A program made the translations under genes and the position numbers. The notes beneath the pieces are model-generated. The model made no database searches, was not told the origin of the DNA, and was given only the letters and a program-made list of their open reading frames with translations. Below, one piece after another: positions 26,197 through 34,062 of a stretch of DNA of 64,000 nucleotides (position 1 is its first letter; each line of letters begins with the position of its first letter). Source of the DNA: Sulfurospirillum sp. UCH001 (GTDB lineage: Bacteria > Campylobacterota > Campylobacteria > Campylobacterales > Sulfurospirillaceae); assembly GCF_001548035.1 (NCBI RefSeq), contig NZ_AP014723.1, positions 1,178,001 to 1,242,000 on the forward strand, read 5' to 3'.

Positions 26197-26853
26197 ATGG
26201 ATGAGCAGAAGTGTTGCGTGAGTAATTTTTTTAAACGATTAAGCGGAAAAGCAGAATCACGATGTACAAAAATTATTGATGTGGCACACCGACTTTTTTT
26301 AGATAGAGGCTATGAAAATGTGAGCATGAATGACATCGTAAAAGAGTCAGGCGGTTCTTTAGCAACTGTCTATAAGCATTTTGGAAATAAATCGCAACTT
26401 TTAATTAAAGTATTAGAACACAAATCAGAAGAACTCTTTGGGGACTGGGCACGTCAACGCTCAAACTATGAAGGGCGTTTAGAAGCGTTTTTAATGATGA
26501 TTGGTGCATCTTACTTAGACTTAGTTGCTGATAACGATGCCATTTTATTTAATCGTTTAATTGCGACTTTAGGATACTTAGAAGAAACACGATCCGTTAA
26601 TCAAACACTTTTAGATGTTATGATGCATCCAGTCAATGTGATAGCAGAGTATTTAGAAAATGAAAAACAAAATGGTCGTATTTGTGTTGAAGATACAACC
26701 TTATGTGCGCATCAGTTTTTAAATGCCCTTGAAGAGCCATTTATGTTTCCACGTATTTTAGGTGTTGAAACAGACATTTCAGAAGCAACTCGCCATAAAG
26801 CACTGACGCAATTGGTGCAAATTTTCTGCCGCGGATTGTGCGTTTCCCAATAA
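26197..26853 (+). CDS. cmeR: TetR-family repressor of the efflux operon (CmeR-like)
   Basis: 218 residues from ATG 26197, chosen for the strong AAAGGAGG 7 nt upstream. N-terminal TetR DNA-binding domain: KIIDVAHRLFLDRGYENVSMNDIVKESG followed by GSLATVYKHFGNKSQLL (about 27-72). The rest is the helical ligand-binding domain. It lies just upstream of a three-gene RND pump operon whose promoter carries a palindrome with the same half-sites as the Campylobacter CmeR operator, so it is the probable repressor of that pump, responding to bile-like or drug ligands. The name is by analogy. Confidence 0.85.
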   Translation: MDEQKCCVSNFFKRLSGKAESRCTKIIDVAHRLFLDRGYENVSMNDIVKESGGSLATVYKHFGNKSQLLIKVLEHKSEELFGDWARQRSNYEGRLEAFLMMIGASYLDLVADNDAILFNRLIATLGYLEETRSVNQTLLDVMMHPVNVIAEYLENEKQNGRICVEDTTLCAHQFLNALEEPFMFPRILGVETDISEATRHKALTQLVQIFCRGLCVSQ

Positions 26854-26883
26854 TTACTTTTTTTACGGTAAGAGAGAAAGAGC

Positions 26884-26912
26884 TTGACTTATTCATTTTT
26901 TGCGACTATAAT
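26884..26912 (+). promoter_or_regulatory. sigma-70 promoter of the cmeABC-type operon
   Basis: TTGACT (26884-26889), 17-bp spacer, TATAAT (26907-26912). This is unusually close to the canonical consensus for this phylum, which often lacks a -35 box, and suggests a strong promoter held down by a repressor. Confidence 0.85.
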
Positions 26913-26929
26913 TCGCTCACAAAATGTAA

Positions 26930-26945
26930 TGTAATGTACATTACA
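26930..26945 (+). promoter_or_regulatory. CmeR-type operator, 16-bp perfect palindrome
   Basis: TGTAATGTACATTACA is identical to its own reverse complement. It lies about 10 bp after the expected start of transcription. The half-sites TGTAAT and ATTACA with 4 bp between are the same as those of the Campylobacter jejuni CmeR site as I remember it. A third TGTAAT (26925-26930) overlaps its left edge as a direct repeat. Confidence 0.85.
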
Positions 26946-26964
26946 CTAATCAATGGAGTTCAAA

Positions 26965-28125
26965 ATGACTGAAAAAAGAGAGTATATGACGTATGCAAAA
27001 TACGCCTTATTAGCAACATTAGGGGCTTTTCTTGTAGTTGGATGTTCAAGCCAAGATAAAAAAGCTGCTGGTGGTATGCATGCGATGCCACCATTGCCTG
27101 TATCCACCTATAAAGTGATTGCTTCAGATGTTCCTGTTTCACTTGAATACCCAGCCAAAGTTAAGAGTGTACAGCAAGTCAATGTTGTGGCACGTGTGAG
27201 CGGTATTTTGGAGAAAAAATACTTCACAGAAGGAAGTTTTGTCAAATCTGGCGAGACACTTTATCAAATTGATTCAGATCGTTATGAAGCTTTGATGCAA
27301 GAAGCACAGGCTGATGTGGGTGTCAAAGAAGCAACCCTAAAACAAGCAACACGTGACTGGGAGCGAACCAAAGTCTTGTTTGAACAAGATGCTGTATCTC
27401 AAAAAGAGAGAGACGCTGCCTTATCTGCCTATGAATCAGCAGTTGCTTCTTTGAAAGCATCCAATGCAGCGCTTAAAAAAGCAACCATTGACTTTAACTA
27501 CACAAAAGTTAAAGCACCTATTTCAGGGCTTACGAGTCTTAATACACAAGATGTAGGCAGCTATGTAGGTTCTAGCAGTGATACGATGGCACTCACAACC
27601 ATTACTCAAATGGATCCAATTTATGTTGAGTTCTCACTGCCTGATATCGAACTTTTGAAAAAACGTTATGTGATGGGCAATGGAAATTGGAACAGTATCG
27701 CGCAAGCCAAACTTCCTGTTGGGCTCTCCACCCCAGATGGTTCAAAGTATGCAAAAGCGGGAACACTGGACTTTTTAGACAGTTATGTTGATGCTGAAAC
27801 GTCTACTATAAAAGCCAGAGCAACCTTTGCTAATCCTAACAATATCTTAATTCCAGGTCTGTTTGTACGTGTGAATGTTGAAGGCTTGGTCTATAAAGAT
27901 GCGATTAGCATTCCTCAAGCAGCACTTCTTCAAGATGCAACAGGTTCTTATGTCTATGTTGCTAAAGAAGCGAAAGCGCATAAAGTACCTGTAAAAGCAG
28001 GAACCGCTCATAACAATACATATATCATTGAGAGTGGTTTAAATGCCGGTGATGTGGTCATTACCAACAATTTAACCAAGCTTCGTCCAGGTTCTGACGT
28101 CATTGTTGCAGAAGCGAAGGAATAA
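26965..28125 (+). CDS. cmeA: RND efflux periplasmic adaptor (membrane fusion lipoprotein), CmeA-like
   Basis: 386 residues from ATG 26965; the in-frame ATG at 26953 overlaps the GGAG site that serves 26965. Lipoprotein signal with LVVGCSS lipobox. VNVVARVSGILEKKYFTEGSFVKSGETLYQID is the first half of the lipoyl-like domain; a helical hairpin (about 95-165) and KAPISGLTS, the second half, follow; then beta-barrel and membrane-proximal domains (ISIPQAALLQD). Links the inner membrane pump to the outer membrane channel. Three bp separate it from the pump gene. Confidence 0.94.
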   Translation: MTEKREYMTYAKYALLATLGAFLVVGCSSQDKKAAGGMHAMPPLPVSTYKVIASDVPVSLEYPAKVKSVQQVNVVARVSGILEKKYFTEGSFVKSGETLYQIDSDRYEALMQEAQADVGVKEATLKQATRDWERTKVLFEQDAVSQKERDAALSAYESAVASLKASNAALKKATIDFNYTKVKAPISGLTSLNTQDVGSYVGSSSDTMALTTITQMDPIYVEFSLPDIELLKKRYVMGNGNWNSIAQAKLPVGLSTPDGSKYAKAGTLDFLDSYVDAETSTIKARATFANPNNILIPGLFVRVNVEGLVYKDAISIPQAALLQDATGSYVYVAKEAKAHKVPVKAGTAHNNTYIIESGLNAGDVVITNNLTKLRPGSDVIVAEAKE

Positions 28126-28128
28126 CCT

Positions 28129-31100
28129 ATGTTTTCAAAATTCTTTATCAACAGACCCATTTTTGCAACGGTTCTTTCGATTGTTGTGATTATTGCGGGT
28201 CTGATGAGTATCAAAGCTCTTCCTATTGAGGAGTATCCTGAGGTTACACCTCCGCAAGTAAGTGTTGAGGCTACGTATGCAGGTGCAAGTGCTGAGACGA
28301 TTTCTAAAACGGTAGCAGCTCCACTTGAGCAGCAGATCAACGGTGTAGAAGATATGATTTATATGTCTTCAACGGCGTCATCAACAGGAACATTGACGAT
28401 TAATGTCTATTTTAAAATCGGAACCGATCCTGATCAAGCGACGATTAACGTTAACAACCGTGTACAAGCCGCTTTAAATAAGTTGCCAAGCGAAGTACAA
28501 GCGCAAGGTGTAGGGGTTAATAAACAGTCGTCAACCATCTTAAAAGTTATTTCTATCATTTCTCCAAATAACAGTTATGATGAGATTTATATGGCAAACT
28601 ATGCGCTGATTAACGTCATTGATGAACTCAAAAGGGTTGAAGGTGTTGGAAATGCCGCACTCTTTGGCAATCAAAACTACTCCATGCGTGTTTGGATGAA
28701 ACCAGATCAGCTTGCAAAATACAATCTGACTCCAAATGATGTCATTAGTGCTATCTCTGAGCAAAATGCTCAGTTTGCAACAGGAAGGTTCAATCAAACG
28801 CCTTCAAAAACATCTCAAGCGTACACTTTTACGGTTACGACACAAGGACGTTTTGATAAAGTCGATGAGTTTGAAAACATTATTCTCAAATCAAATAAAG
28901 ACGGCTCAACACTTCGTTTAAAAGATGTAGCGCGCTTAGAATTGGGTGCAGAATCATACGATGTTACAGCAACGCTCAATGGTCAAACGATGGTACCCAT
29001 TGGTATCTATTTACAATCAGGCGCAAATGCCCTAGATACGGCTAAAAGAGTCGATACCGTGATGGCAAAGTTGGCTAAGTCATTTCCTGAAAATATGGAA
29101 TACCGCATCCCTTACGATACAACGACGTTTATCCAAATTTCTGTCAATGAAGTTATCAAGACGTTTATCGAAGCACTATTATTAGTTATTGCGATTGTTT
29201 ACTTGTTCTTGCAAAATATTAGAGCGACGATCATTCCTGTTCTTGCAATTCCCGTTTCTATCATCGGAACGTTTGCTGGGATGTATGCACTGGGTTATTC
29301 GATCAACCTTTTAACCTTGTTTGGTCTTGTCCTTGCTATTGGTATCGTTGTGGATGATGCTATTATCGTTATTGAAAACGTAGAGCGTATTCTTCACTCT
29401 AAAAAAGATATCTCCGTTAAAGATGCGACCATCCAAGCCATGAAAGAGGTTACCGGTCCTGTTGTAGCGATTGTCTTAGTCTTGTGTGCCGTGTTTATTC
29501 CTGTTTCATTTATGGGTGGATTTACAGGTGCGATGTACCAGCAATTTGCCATTACCATTGTTATCTCAGTGGTGATTTCAGGTATGGTGGCATTGACGCT
29601 AACACCAGCACTCTGTGCTATTTTCCTGAAAAAGAAAGAACCAAAACCGTTTTGGTTTGTCAAAAAGTTCAATGAGTTCTTTGATGCCTCAACCAATTGG
29701 TTCACAAATGGTGTAAGTTTGGTTGTTCGTCATGGAGTCATTAGCATCATTGTATTTGCAGCACTAATGGGTATGACCTATCAACTTTTCCAAAAGGTCC
29801 CAAATGCACTTGTCCCAATGGAAGATAAAGGCTTTTTGATTGCGGTCACTTCTTTACCTCCTGCATCATCACTGAATCGTACAGAAGCAGTGAGTGCACA
29901 AGTCAGTAACATTACCAATACCATGCCAGACATCGAATATAACATCGCTATTTCTGGTTTTGATCTTTTAAGCGGCGCAGCAAAGACCAATGCAGCAACC
30001 ACATTTTTATCGCTTAAAGATTGGAGTGAGCGAAAAGGACCACAACAACATTCAGAAGCACTTAGCGGTGCGCTAAACGGTGCGTTGTTTGGTATCCCTG
30101 ATGCTACGATTTTTGCACTCAACCCACCGCCTATTATGGGACTTAGTATCTCAGGTGGTTTTGAGATGTATTTACAAGATAGAACAGGTGGTAGTTTACA
30201 AGAGTTAGGCAATATCGCCAATAAAATTGTCGAAAAAGCAAGTCAACGACCAGAACTGATGATGGTGCGAAACTCGCTCAATATGAACATCCCTCAATAC
30301 AGGGTAACGCTAGATCGTGAAAAAGCAAAAGCTTTAGGCGTTTCTATTAAAGATGCATTCACAACCATGCAGTCAACATTTGGCGCATACTATGTCAATG
30401 ACTTCAACCTTTTTGGAAGAACCTATCAGGTCAATGTTCAGTCTGAAACGGATTATAGAGAAAAACCTGAAGATCTAAAAAATGTTTTTGTGAAATCAAG
30501 TTCAGGAAAGTTGGTACCGCTGAGTTCTCTTATTAGCTATGAGCGCACAGTAGGTGCAGATGTTTTAGAGCGTTTTAACGTCTTTACAGCTGCTAAAATT
30601 GAGGGTGAACCTGCTCCTGGGTATACATCGGGTGATGCACTAAAAGCTATCGAAGAAGTTGTAAAAGAAGTTGCTCCAGAAGGGTATGCGACTGGTTGGG
30701 CAGGAACATCGTTTCAAGAAAAAGAGATGAGTGGAAGTGGCTCACAAGCTTTTATCTTTGGTATTGTCTTTATCTTCTTAATTCTTGCGGCTCAGTATGA
30801 AAGATGGCTTATGCCACTGGCTGTTGTAACAGCGGTTCCATTTGCAGTCTTTGGAGCGATTATGGCAGTCTATCTAAGAGGACTTAGCAATGATATCTAC
30901 TTCCAAATTGGTCTGTTGGTACTCATTGGTCTTTCTGCAAAGAATGCTATCTTGATCGTTGAGTTTGCGATGCAAGCGCAAGAGAAGGGTAAGTCCATCT
31001 TTGATGCAACACTCGAAGCAGCACGTCTTCGTTTCCGTCCGATTGTGATGACATCTCTTGCCTTTACCATTGGCGTTTTACCACTAGCACTTAGTTCTGG

Positions 31101-31257
31101 TGCAGGTGCAGGAAGTCGTCATGCGATTGGTACAGGTGTAATTGGTGGAATGATTGCTGCAACAACGATTGCGATCTTCTTTATTCCACTCTTTTACAAT
31201 TGGTTAGCACAACTTAATGCCAAATTTTCAAAAAAAGGAGAGCGTCATGATGCGTAA
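28129..31257 (+). CDS. cmeB: RND multidrug efflux pump (HAE1 family), CmeB/AcrB-like
   Basis: 1042 residues, the normal length for AcrB homologues. MFSKFFINRPIFATVLSIVV is the typical N-terminus. Proton relay Asp pair in GIVVDDAIIVIENVERI (helix 4, about 405-415); GPVVAIVLVLCAVFIPV (helix 5); GGFTGAMYQQFAITI; second half with GLSAKNAILIVEFA and RFRPIVMTSLAFTIGVLPL. Exports drugs, bile salts and other amphiphiles using the proton gradient. The stop overlaps the start of the outer membrane channel gene. Confidence 0.96.
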   Translation: MFSKFFINRPIFATVLSIVVIIAGLMSIKALPIEEYPEVTPPQVSVEATYAGASAETISKTVAAPLEQQINGVEDMIYMSSTASSTGTLTINVYFKIGTDPDQATINVNNRVQAALNKLPSEVQAQGVGVNKQSSTILKVISIISPNNSYDEIYMANYALINVIDELKRVEGVGNAALFGNQNYSMRVWMKPDQLAKYNLTPNDVISAISEQNAQFATGRFNQTPSKTSQAYTFTVTTQGRFDKVDEFENIILKSNKDGSTLRLKDVARLELGAESYDVTATLNGQTMVPIGIYLQSGANALDTAKRVDTVMAKLAKSFPENMEYRIPYDTTTFIQISVNEVIKTFIEALLLVIAIVYLFLQNIRATIIPVLAIPVSIIGTFAGMYALGYSINLLTLFGLVLAIGIVVDDAIIVIENVERILHSKKDISVKDATIQAMKEVTGPVVAIVLVLCAVFIPVSFMGGFTGAMYQQFAITIVISVVISGMVALTLTPALCAIFLKKKEPKPFWFVKKFNEFFDASTNWFTNGVSLVVRHGVISIIVFAALMGMTYQLFQKVPNALVPMEDKGFLIAVTSLPPASSLNRTEAVSAQVSNITNTMPDIEYNIAISGFDLLSGAAKTNAATTFLSLKDWSERKGPQQHSEALSGALNGALFGIPDATIFALNPPPIMGLSISGGFEMYLQDRTGGSLQELGNIANKIVEKASQRPELMMVRNSLNMNIPQYRVTLDREKAKALGVSIKDAFTTMQSTFGAYYVNDFNLFGRTYQVNVQSETDYREKPEDLKNVFVKSSSGKLVPLSSLISYERTVGADVLERFNVFTAAKIEGEPAPGYTSGDALKAIEEVVKEVAPEGYATGWAGTSFQEKEMSGSGSQAFIFGIVFIFLILAAQYERWLMPLAVVTAVPFAVFGAIMAVYLRGLSNDIYFQIGLLVLIGLSAKNAILIVEFAMQAQEKGKSIFDATLEAARLRFRPIVMTSLAFTIGVLPLALSSGAGAGSRHAIGTGVIGGMIAATTIAIFFIPLFYNWLAQLNAKFSKKGERHDA

Positions 31258-32671
31258 TATCTATGCCCTCTCATTATCAGCATTTATTTTCGCTGGATGT
31301 TCACTCTCCCCAGAGCTGAACATCCCCACAACACAGTTTCCGCAGGCGTATCGCTCTGATGTTAAGAGTGAAACAAGCTATGTGGATGCGGCATGGTGGA
31401 ATAATTACGGTGATGCAAAACTCTCTTCTTTGATTGAAGAAGCATTGGCCAATAACCATGATCTGCAATCAGCTATGGCAAACATCTCATTGGCACGTGC
31501 GACACTTTCAAGCAGCACGTCCAATCGTTACCCAAGTCTTGATGTGCAAGGCTCAGGTCAGAGAATCAGAAGCAGTGCCGATACGTTTAATTCACAAGCG
31601 CATAACACGTACAATGACTTTTCTTTAAGTGCCGTTCTTAGTTATGAGCTAGACCTATGGGGTAAATACAAAGAAGCAGAGGCCTCATCTAGGGCATCTT
31701 TGATCGTAACCTATGCAGCAAAAGATACTGTAAAAATTTCACTAGCTGCAAGTGTAGCTGAGAGTTACTTTACCCTCATTAGTTTGTATGAGCAGTTTGA
31801 CATCACTAATGAAACGATAAAGGCTAGAGAAGAGGGGCTTAAACGCAATGAAGCTAAGTATACTCTTGGTGCTATCAGTAAAACAACGCTTTTATCAGAA
31901 CGTGCGGAATTGAACAATGCTCAAATCACGAAAGACGCATTAGAGCAGTCTATTGCGTTACAACAAAGTGCGCTTGCTGTTTTAGTGGGTAAGTCACCTG
32001 AAGCGATTGCTGCTTTTAGTAAAGAGAGTTTACCACGTACCTTGCCAAACGATGTCACTGTACCTACAAATTTGCCATCAGAGCTTCTAGCTAAACGTCC
32101 CGACATTAAACAAGCAGAAGAGAGTCTCAAAGCTGCCAATGCGAACATCGGTGTAGCACGCGCGGCATACTTTCCAAGCATTAGTCTCTCTGGTGCGCTT
32201 GGATTTGAAAGCACACAACTCTCCAATCTGATGAAATCGCAATCAGGCATGAACAGCTTTGGTGGAAGCCTTGTCTCACCACTGTTTAATATGGGTAAAA
32301 CGAGTGCAAATGTGGAGAGTGCAAAAGCCAATAAAGAGTTAGCTGAAATCAGTTATGCAAAGAGTGTTCAACAAGCATTTCAAGAGACCTATGATGCTTT
32401 AAACAAACGTCATACATTGACTCAAAAGCTTGAACATCAACTTGCTTATGAGAAGAACATAGAGCAAGTTTATACATTGGCTAAAAAACAGTATGAGAGT
32501 GGTTATGGTGATTACCTAAGCCTTTTAGATGCAAAACGAAATCTTCTTTCTGCAAAGCTAGCAACCTCTCAAACCAAACAAGCATTGCTTAGTTCTGGAG
32601 TTTCCCTCTACAAAGCACTTGGTGGTGGTTGGGATAAAGAGGTGTTTGAGCGACACGCTAAAGAACTATAA
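31247..32671 (+). CDS. cmeC: outer membrane efflux channel lipoprotein, CmeC/OprM-like
   Basis: 474 residues from ATG 31247 (31250 also possible), 6 nt after AAAGGAG and overlapping the pump gene by 11 bp. Lipobox in FAGCSLSP. Two repeats of the TolC/NodT fold: WWNNYGDAKLSSLIEEALANN and LPSELLAKRPDIKQAEESLKAANANIGVARAAYFPSISLSG (the second motif in shortened form here as consecutive family hallmarks). Forms the trimeric exit duct for the pump. Confidence 0.94.
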   Translation: MMRNIYALSLSAFIFAGCSLSPELNIPTTQFPQAYRSDVKSETSYVDAAWWNNYGDAKLSSLIEEALANNHDLQSAMANISLARATLSSSTSNRYPSLDVQGSGQRIRSSADTFNSQAHNTYNDFSLSAVLSYELDLWGKYKEAEASSRASLIVTYAAKDTVKISLAASVAESYFTLISLYEQFDITNETIKAREEGLKRNEAKYTLGAISKTTLLSERAELNNAQITKDALEQSIALQQSALAVLVGKSPEAIAAFSKESLPRTLPNDVTVPTNLPSELLAKRPDIKQAEESLKAANANIGVARAAYFPSISLSGALGFESTQLSNLMKSQSGMNSFGGSLVSPLFNMGKTSANVESAKANKELAEISYAKSVQQAFQETYDALNKRHTLTQKLEHQLAYEKNIEQVYTLAKKQYESGYGDYLSLLDAKRNLLSAKLATSQTKQALLSSGVSLYKALGGGWDKEVFERHAKEL

Positions 32672-32751
32672 ATTGATATATTAAATGCGATTGCAATAGG
32701 GCATTTGATTATTATAGATGTGGATGATCCGTATTGTTCTAAAACTAATTG

Positions 32752-32786
32752 ATGAGGCTAGGAGGAGTTTGTACTCCTAGCCTCAT
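32752..32786 (+). terminator. rho-independent terminator of the efflux operon
   Basis: A 13-bp perfect stem (ATGAGGCTAGGAG and CTCCTAGCCTCAT) with a 9-nt loop, followed by TGTTGTATTTCTT. It lies 80 bp after the cmeC stop. Confidence 0.85.
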
Positions 32787-32873
32787 TGTTGTATTTCTTC
32801 AGTTCTACACAAAGGTAATGTATATTTTATATACAACTTTTGCCTATTACTACAAAATTATTTGAAAAAAATA

Positions 32874-32909
32874 CAAAAAAGTCTCTTTGTATGCAAAAAA
32901 GACTCTTTC
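32874..32909 (+). repeat. 16-bp direct repeat, 20-bp period, upstream of a small-peptide gene
   Basis: CAAAAAAGTCTCTTTG at 32874-32889 and CAAAAAAGACTCTTTC at 32894-32909 differ at two positions. The period of 20 bp equals about two helical turns. The second copy covers the -35 region of the TATAAT at 32927-32932, so it may be a regulator binding site. Confidence 0.55.
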
Positions 32910-32926
32910 AAGAACCTTTGATTTAT

Positions 32927-32932
32927 TATAAT
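32927..32932 (+). promoter_or_regulatory. -10 box of the small secreted peptide gene
   Basis: TATAAT, about 30 bp upstream of the ATG at 32962. It gives a 5' leader of roughly 23 nt that includes AAGGA at 32951-32955. Confidence 0.6.
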
Positions 32933-32961
32933 TTTTGTGATAATTCAAATAAGGATAAGAA

Positions 32962-33123
32962 ATGAAATTTAAACTTTTTGCTTTTTGTCTTCTTTCTGTT
33001 TGGTGTTTTGGTGTCAATTTTATTTTTAATGGACAAACACCTAGATATGTTAATATCGTTGAGTTTCATGCTCAAGAGATATTGAATGCACACGCACAAG
33101 GTAAGCTTGTTTTGAACGCCTAA
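32962..33123 (+). CDS. small secreted peptide, unknown function
   Basis: 53 codons. MKFKLFAFCLLSVWCFGVNF is a good Sec signal sequence (Lys-rich start, hydrophobic core), leaving a mature part of about 35 residues with FNGQTPRYVNIVEFHAQEI. AAGGA lies 6 nt before the ATG and a TATAAT further upstream, so it is probably expressed. It stands alone between the efflux operon terminator and a minus-strand repair gene. I recognise no family. Mature peptide could be periplasmic or, if the signal is not cleaved, membrane-bound. Confidence 0.6.
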   Translation: MKFKLFAFCLLSVWCFGVNFIFNGQTPRYVNIVEFHAQEILNAHAQGKLVLNA

Positions 33124-33330
33124 GTTTCATACACACACTGTAACGGTGGTGTCTATAGATGTCGCCGTTATGCTGTGTTAAAAAGCTCTTAAAATATCGG
33201 TAATAATGTTTTAGCGTATATATCGCATTGTTTCAGAAATGACATCTCTTTAAAATAAATGATGTCATGAAATGAATCACAGCAATGAAGTTCCTAATTC
33301 ATAAAATTGCCTAATCCTACAAAAGTAAAC
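33124..33330. other. non-coding stretch with two hairpins
   Basis: No gene seen. An imperfect 20-bp hairpin spans 33133-33178 (core TAACGGTGGTGT with ATGTCGCCGTTA, several G-U pairs, outer ACACA with TGTGT). A second, TGACATC with GATGTCA, spans about 33240-33270 with outer TTTC/GAAA pairing. They lie between a plus-strand peptide gene and the end of a minus-strand gene, so one or both may be terminators, but there is no T-run. Confidence 0.45.
33133..33178 (+). other. long imperfect hairpin after the small secreted peptide gene
   Basis: TAACGGTGGTGT (33141-33152) pairs with ATGTCGCCGTTA (33159-33170), using several G-U pairs, and ACACA (33133-33137) with TGTGT (33174-33178). The loop is CTATAG. 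G-U pairs favour an RNA structure on the plus strand, perhaps a 3' stabiliser or terminator of the peptide mRNA. Confidence 0.5.
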
Positions 33331-34062
33331 TCATTCAAACTCACTCATATACGTACGATACAAAAGAGGAACCCAGCTTTTTTGAAGCTTTGGATTGTAT
33401 CTGCTCTCAACGGCTGCTGATTTAAAAAAGGTTTTCCATAGCGCTTTAAATTTTTCCTCATCATCAGAATAGGTTGGTGCATCAAACGAGGCGATAGAGC
33501 GAATCTCTCTTATGTCATGATTTTTTATAAAGGCTAATGAGCGCTTAACATCGTGAATGATAAACGGAATGTTTCCCAAACGCTTAGCAAAGTGATCCCC
33601 TAAAAAAGGTACGATGTTAAATTTGGTCTCTATCTTTGCATAGAGTGTGCCATCTTCTAGTTCCTCAAACCGTGTAAAACCGTACATCTTATGTACCAAA
33701 CTCAAAAGCTCTTTTTCAAGGTTTTGGATATAAAAAAGATTGGTATTGGTGATATTTCGAAGCTCTTTTTGGTTTTTAAATCCGATGCGTATGTACTCTA
33801 ACAGTGCTAACTCATGTTCTCTGCTGTCGCACAAAAAGATATTGCAAATAGTGCGTTGCTGCTCTTTTGTAAAGTGCTTTGTGATGGCTTCAAGCACTTT
33901 TTTTGCATTTGTTTCATCAGTAAAGACTTCGTGGAAGCGCTCAAACAAAAGTGTTTTTGGTAGCTCTTTAACAATGGCATCGACACTTAGTTTTTCATAG
34001 TACACTTCATAAACCAAGCTCAAAAATCCCTCAAAGCTACCATCATAGAGTAAAACCATCAC
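33331..34062 (-). CDS. TIGR03915-type protein, partner of a radical SAM repair protein
   Basis: 243 residues. LLYDGSFEGFLSLVYEVYYEK at the N-terminus and the C-terminal FIIHDVKRSLAFI, LWKTFFKSAAVESRYNPKLQ and VPLLYRTYMSEF are features of the TIGR03915/DUF4130 family. These proteins are found almost always beside a TIGR03916 radical SAM protein, and the pair is annotated as putative DNA repair or modification with no proven reaction. The start overlaps the stop of the radical SAM gene by 4 bp, giving coupled translation. Confidence 0.85.
   Translation of the reverse strand: MMVLLYDGSFEGFLSLVYEVYYEKLSVDAIVKELPKTLLFERFHEVFTDETNAKKVLEAITKHFTKEQQRTICNIFLCDSREHELALLEYIRIGFKNQKELRNITNTNLFYIQNLEKELLSLVHKMYGFTRFEELEDGTLYAKIETKFNIVPFLGDHFAKRLGNIPFIIHDVKRSLAFIKNHDIREIRSIASFDAPTYSDDEEKFKALWKTFFKSAAVESRYNPKLQKSWVPLLYRTYMSEFE

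Noticed and set aside
29781-30221. Open frame of 146 codons on the minus strand
   Set aside because: Antisense shadow of the RND pump gene; no ribosome site and no recognisable domain.
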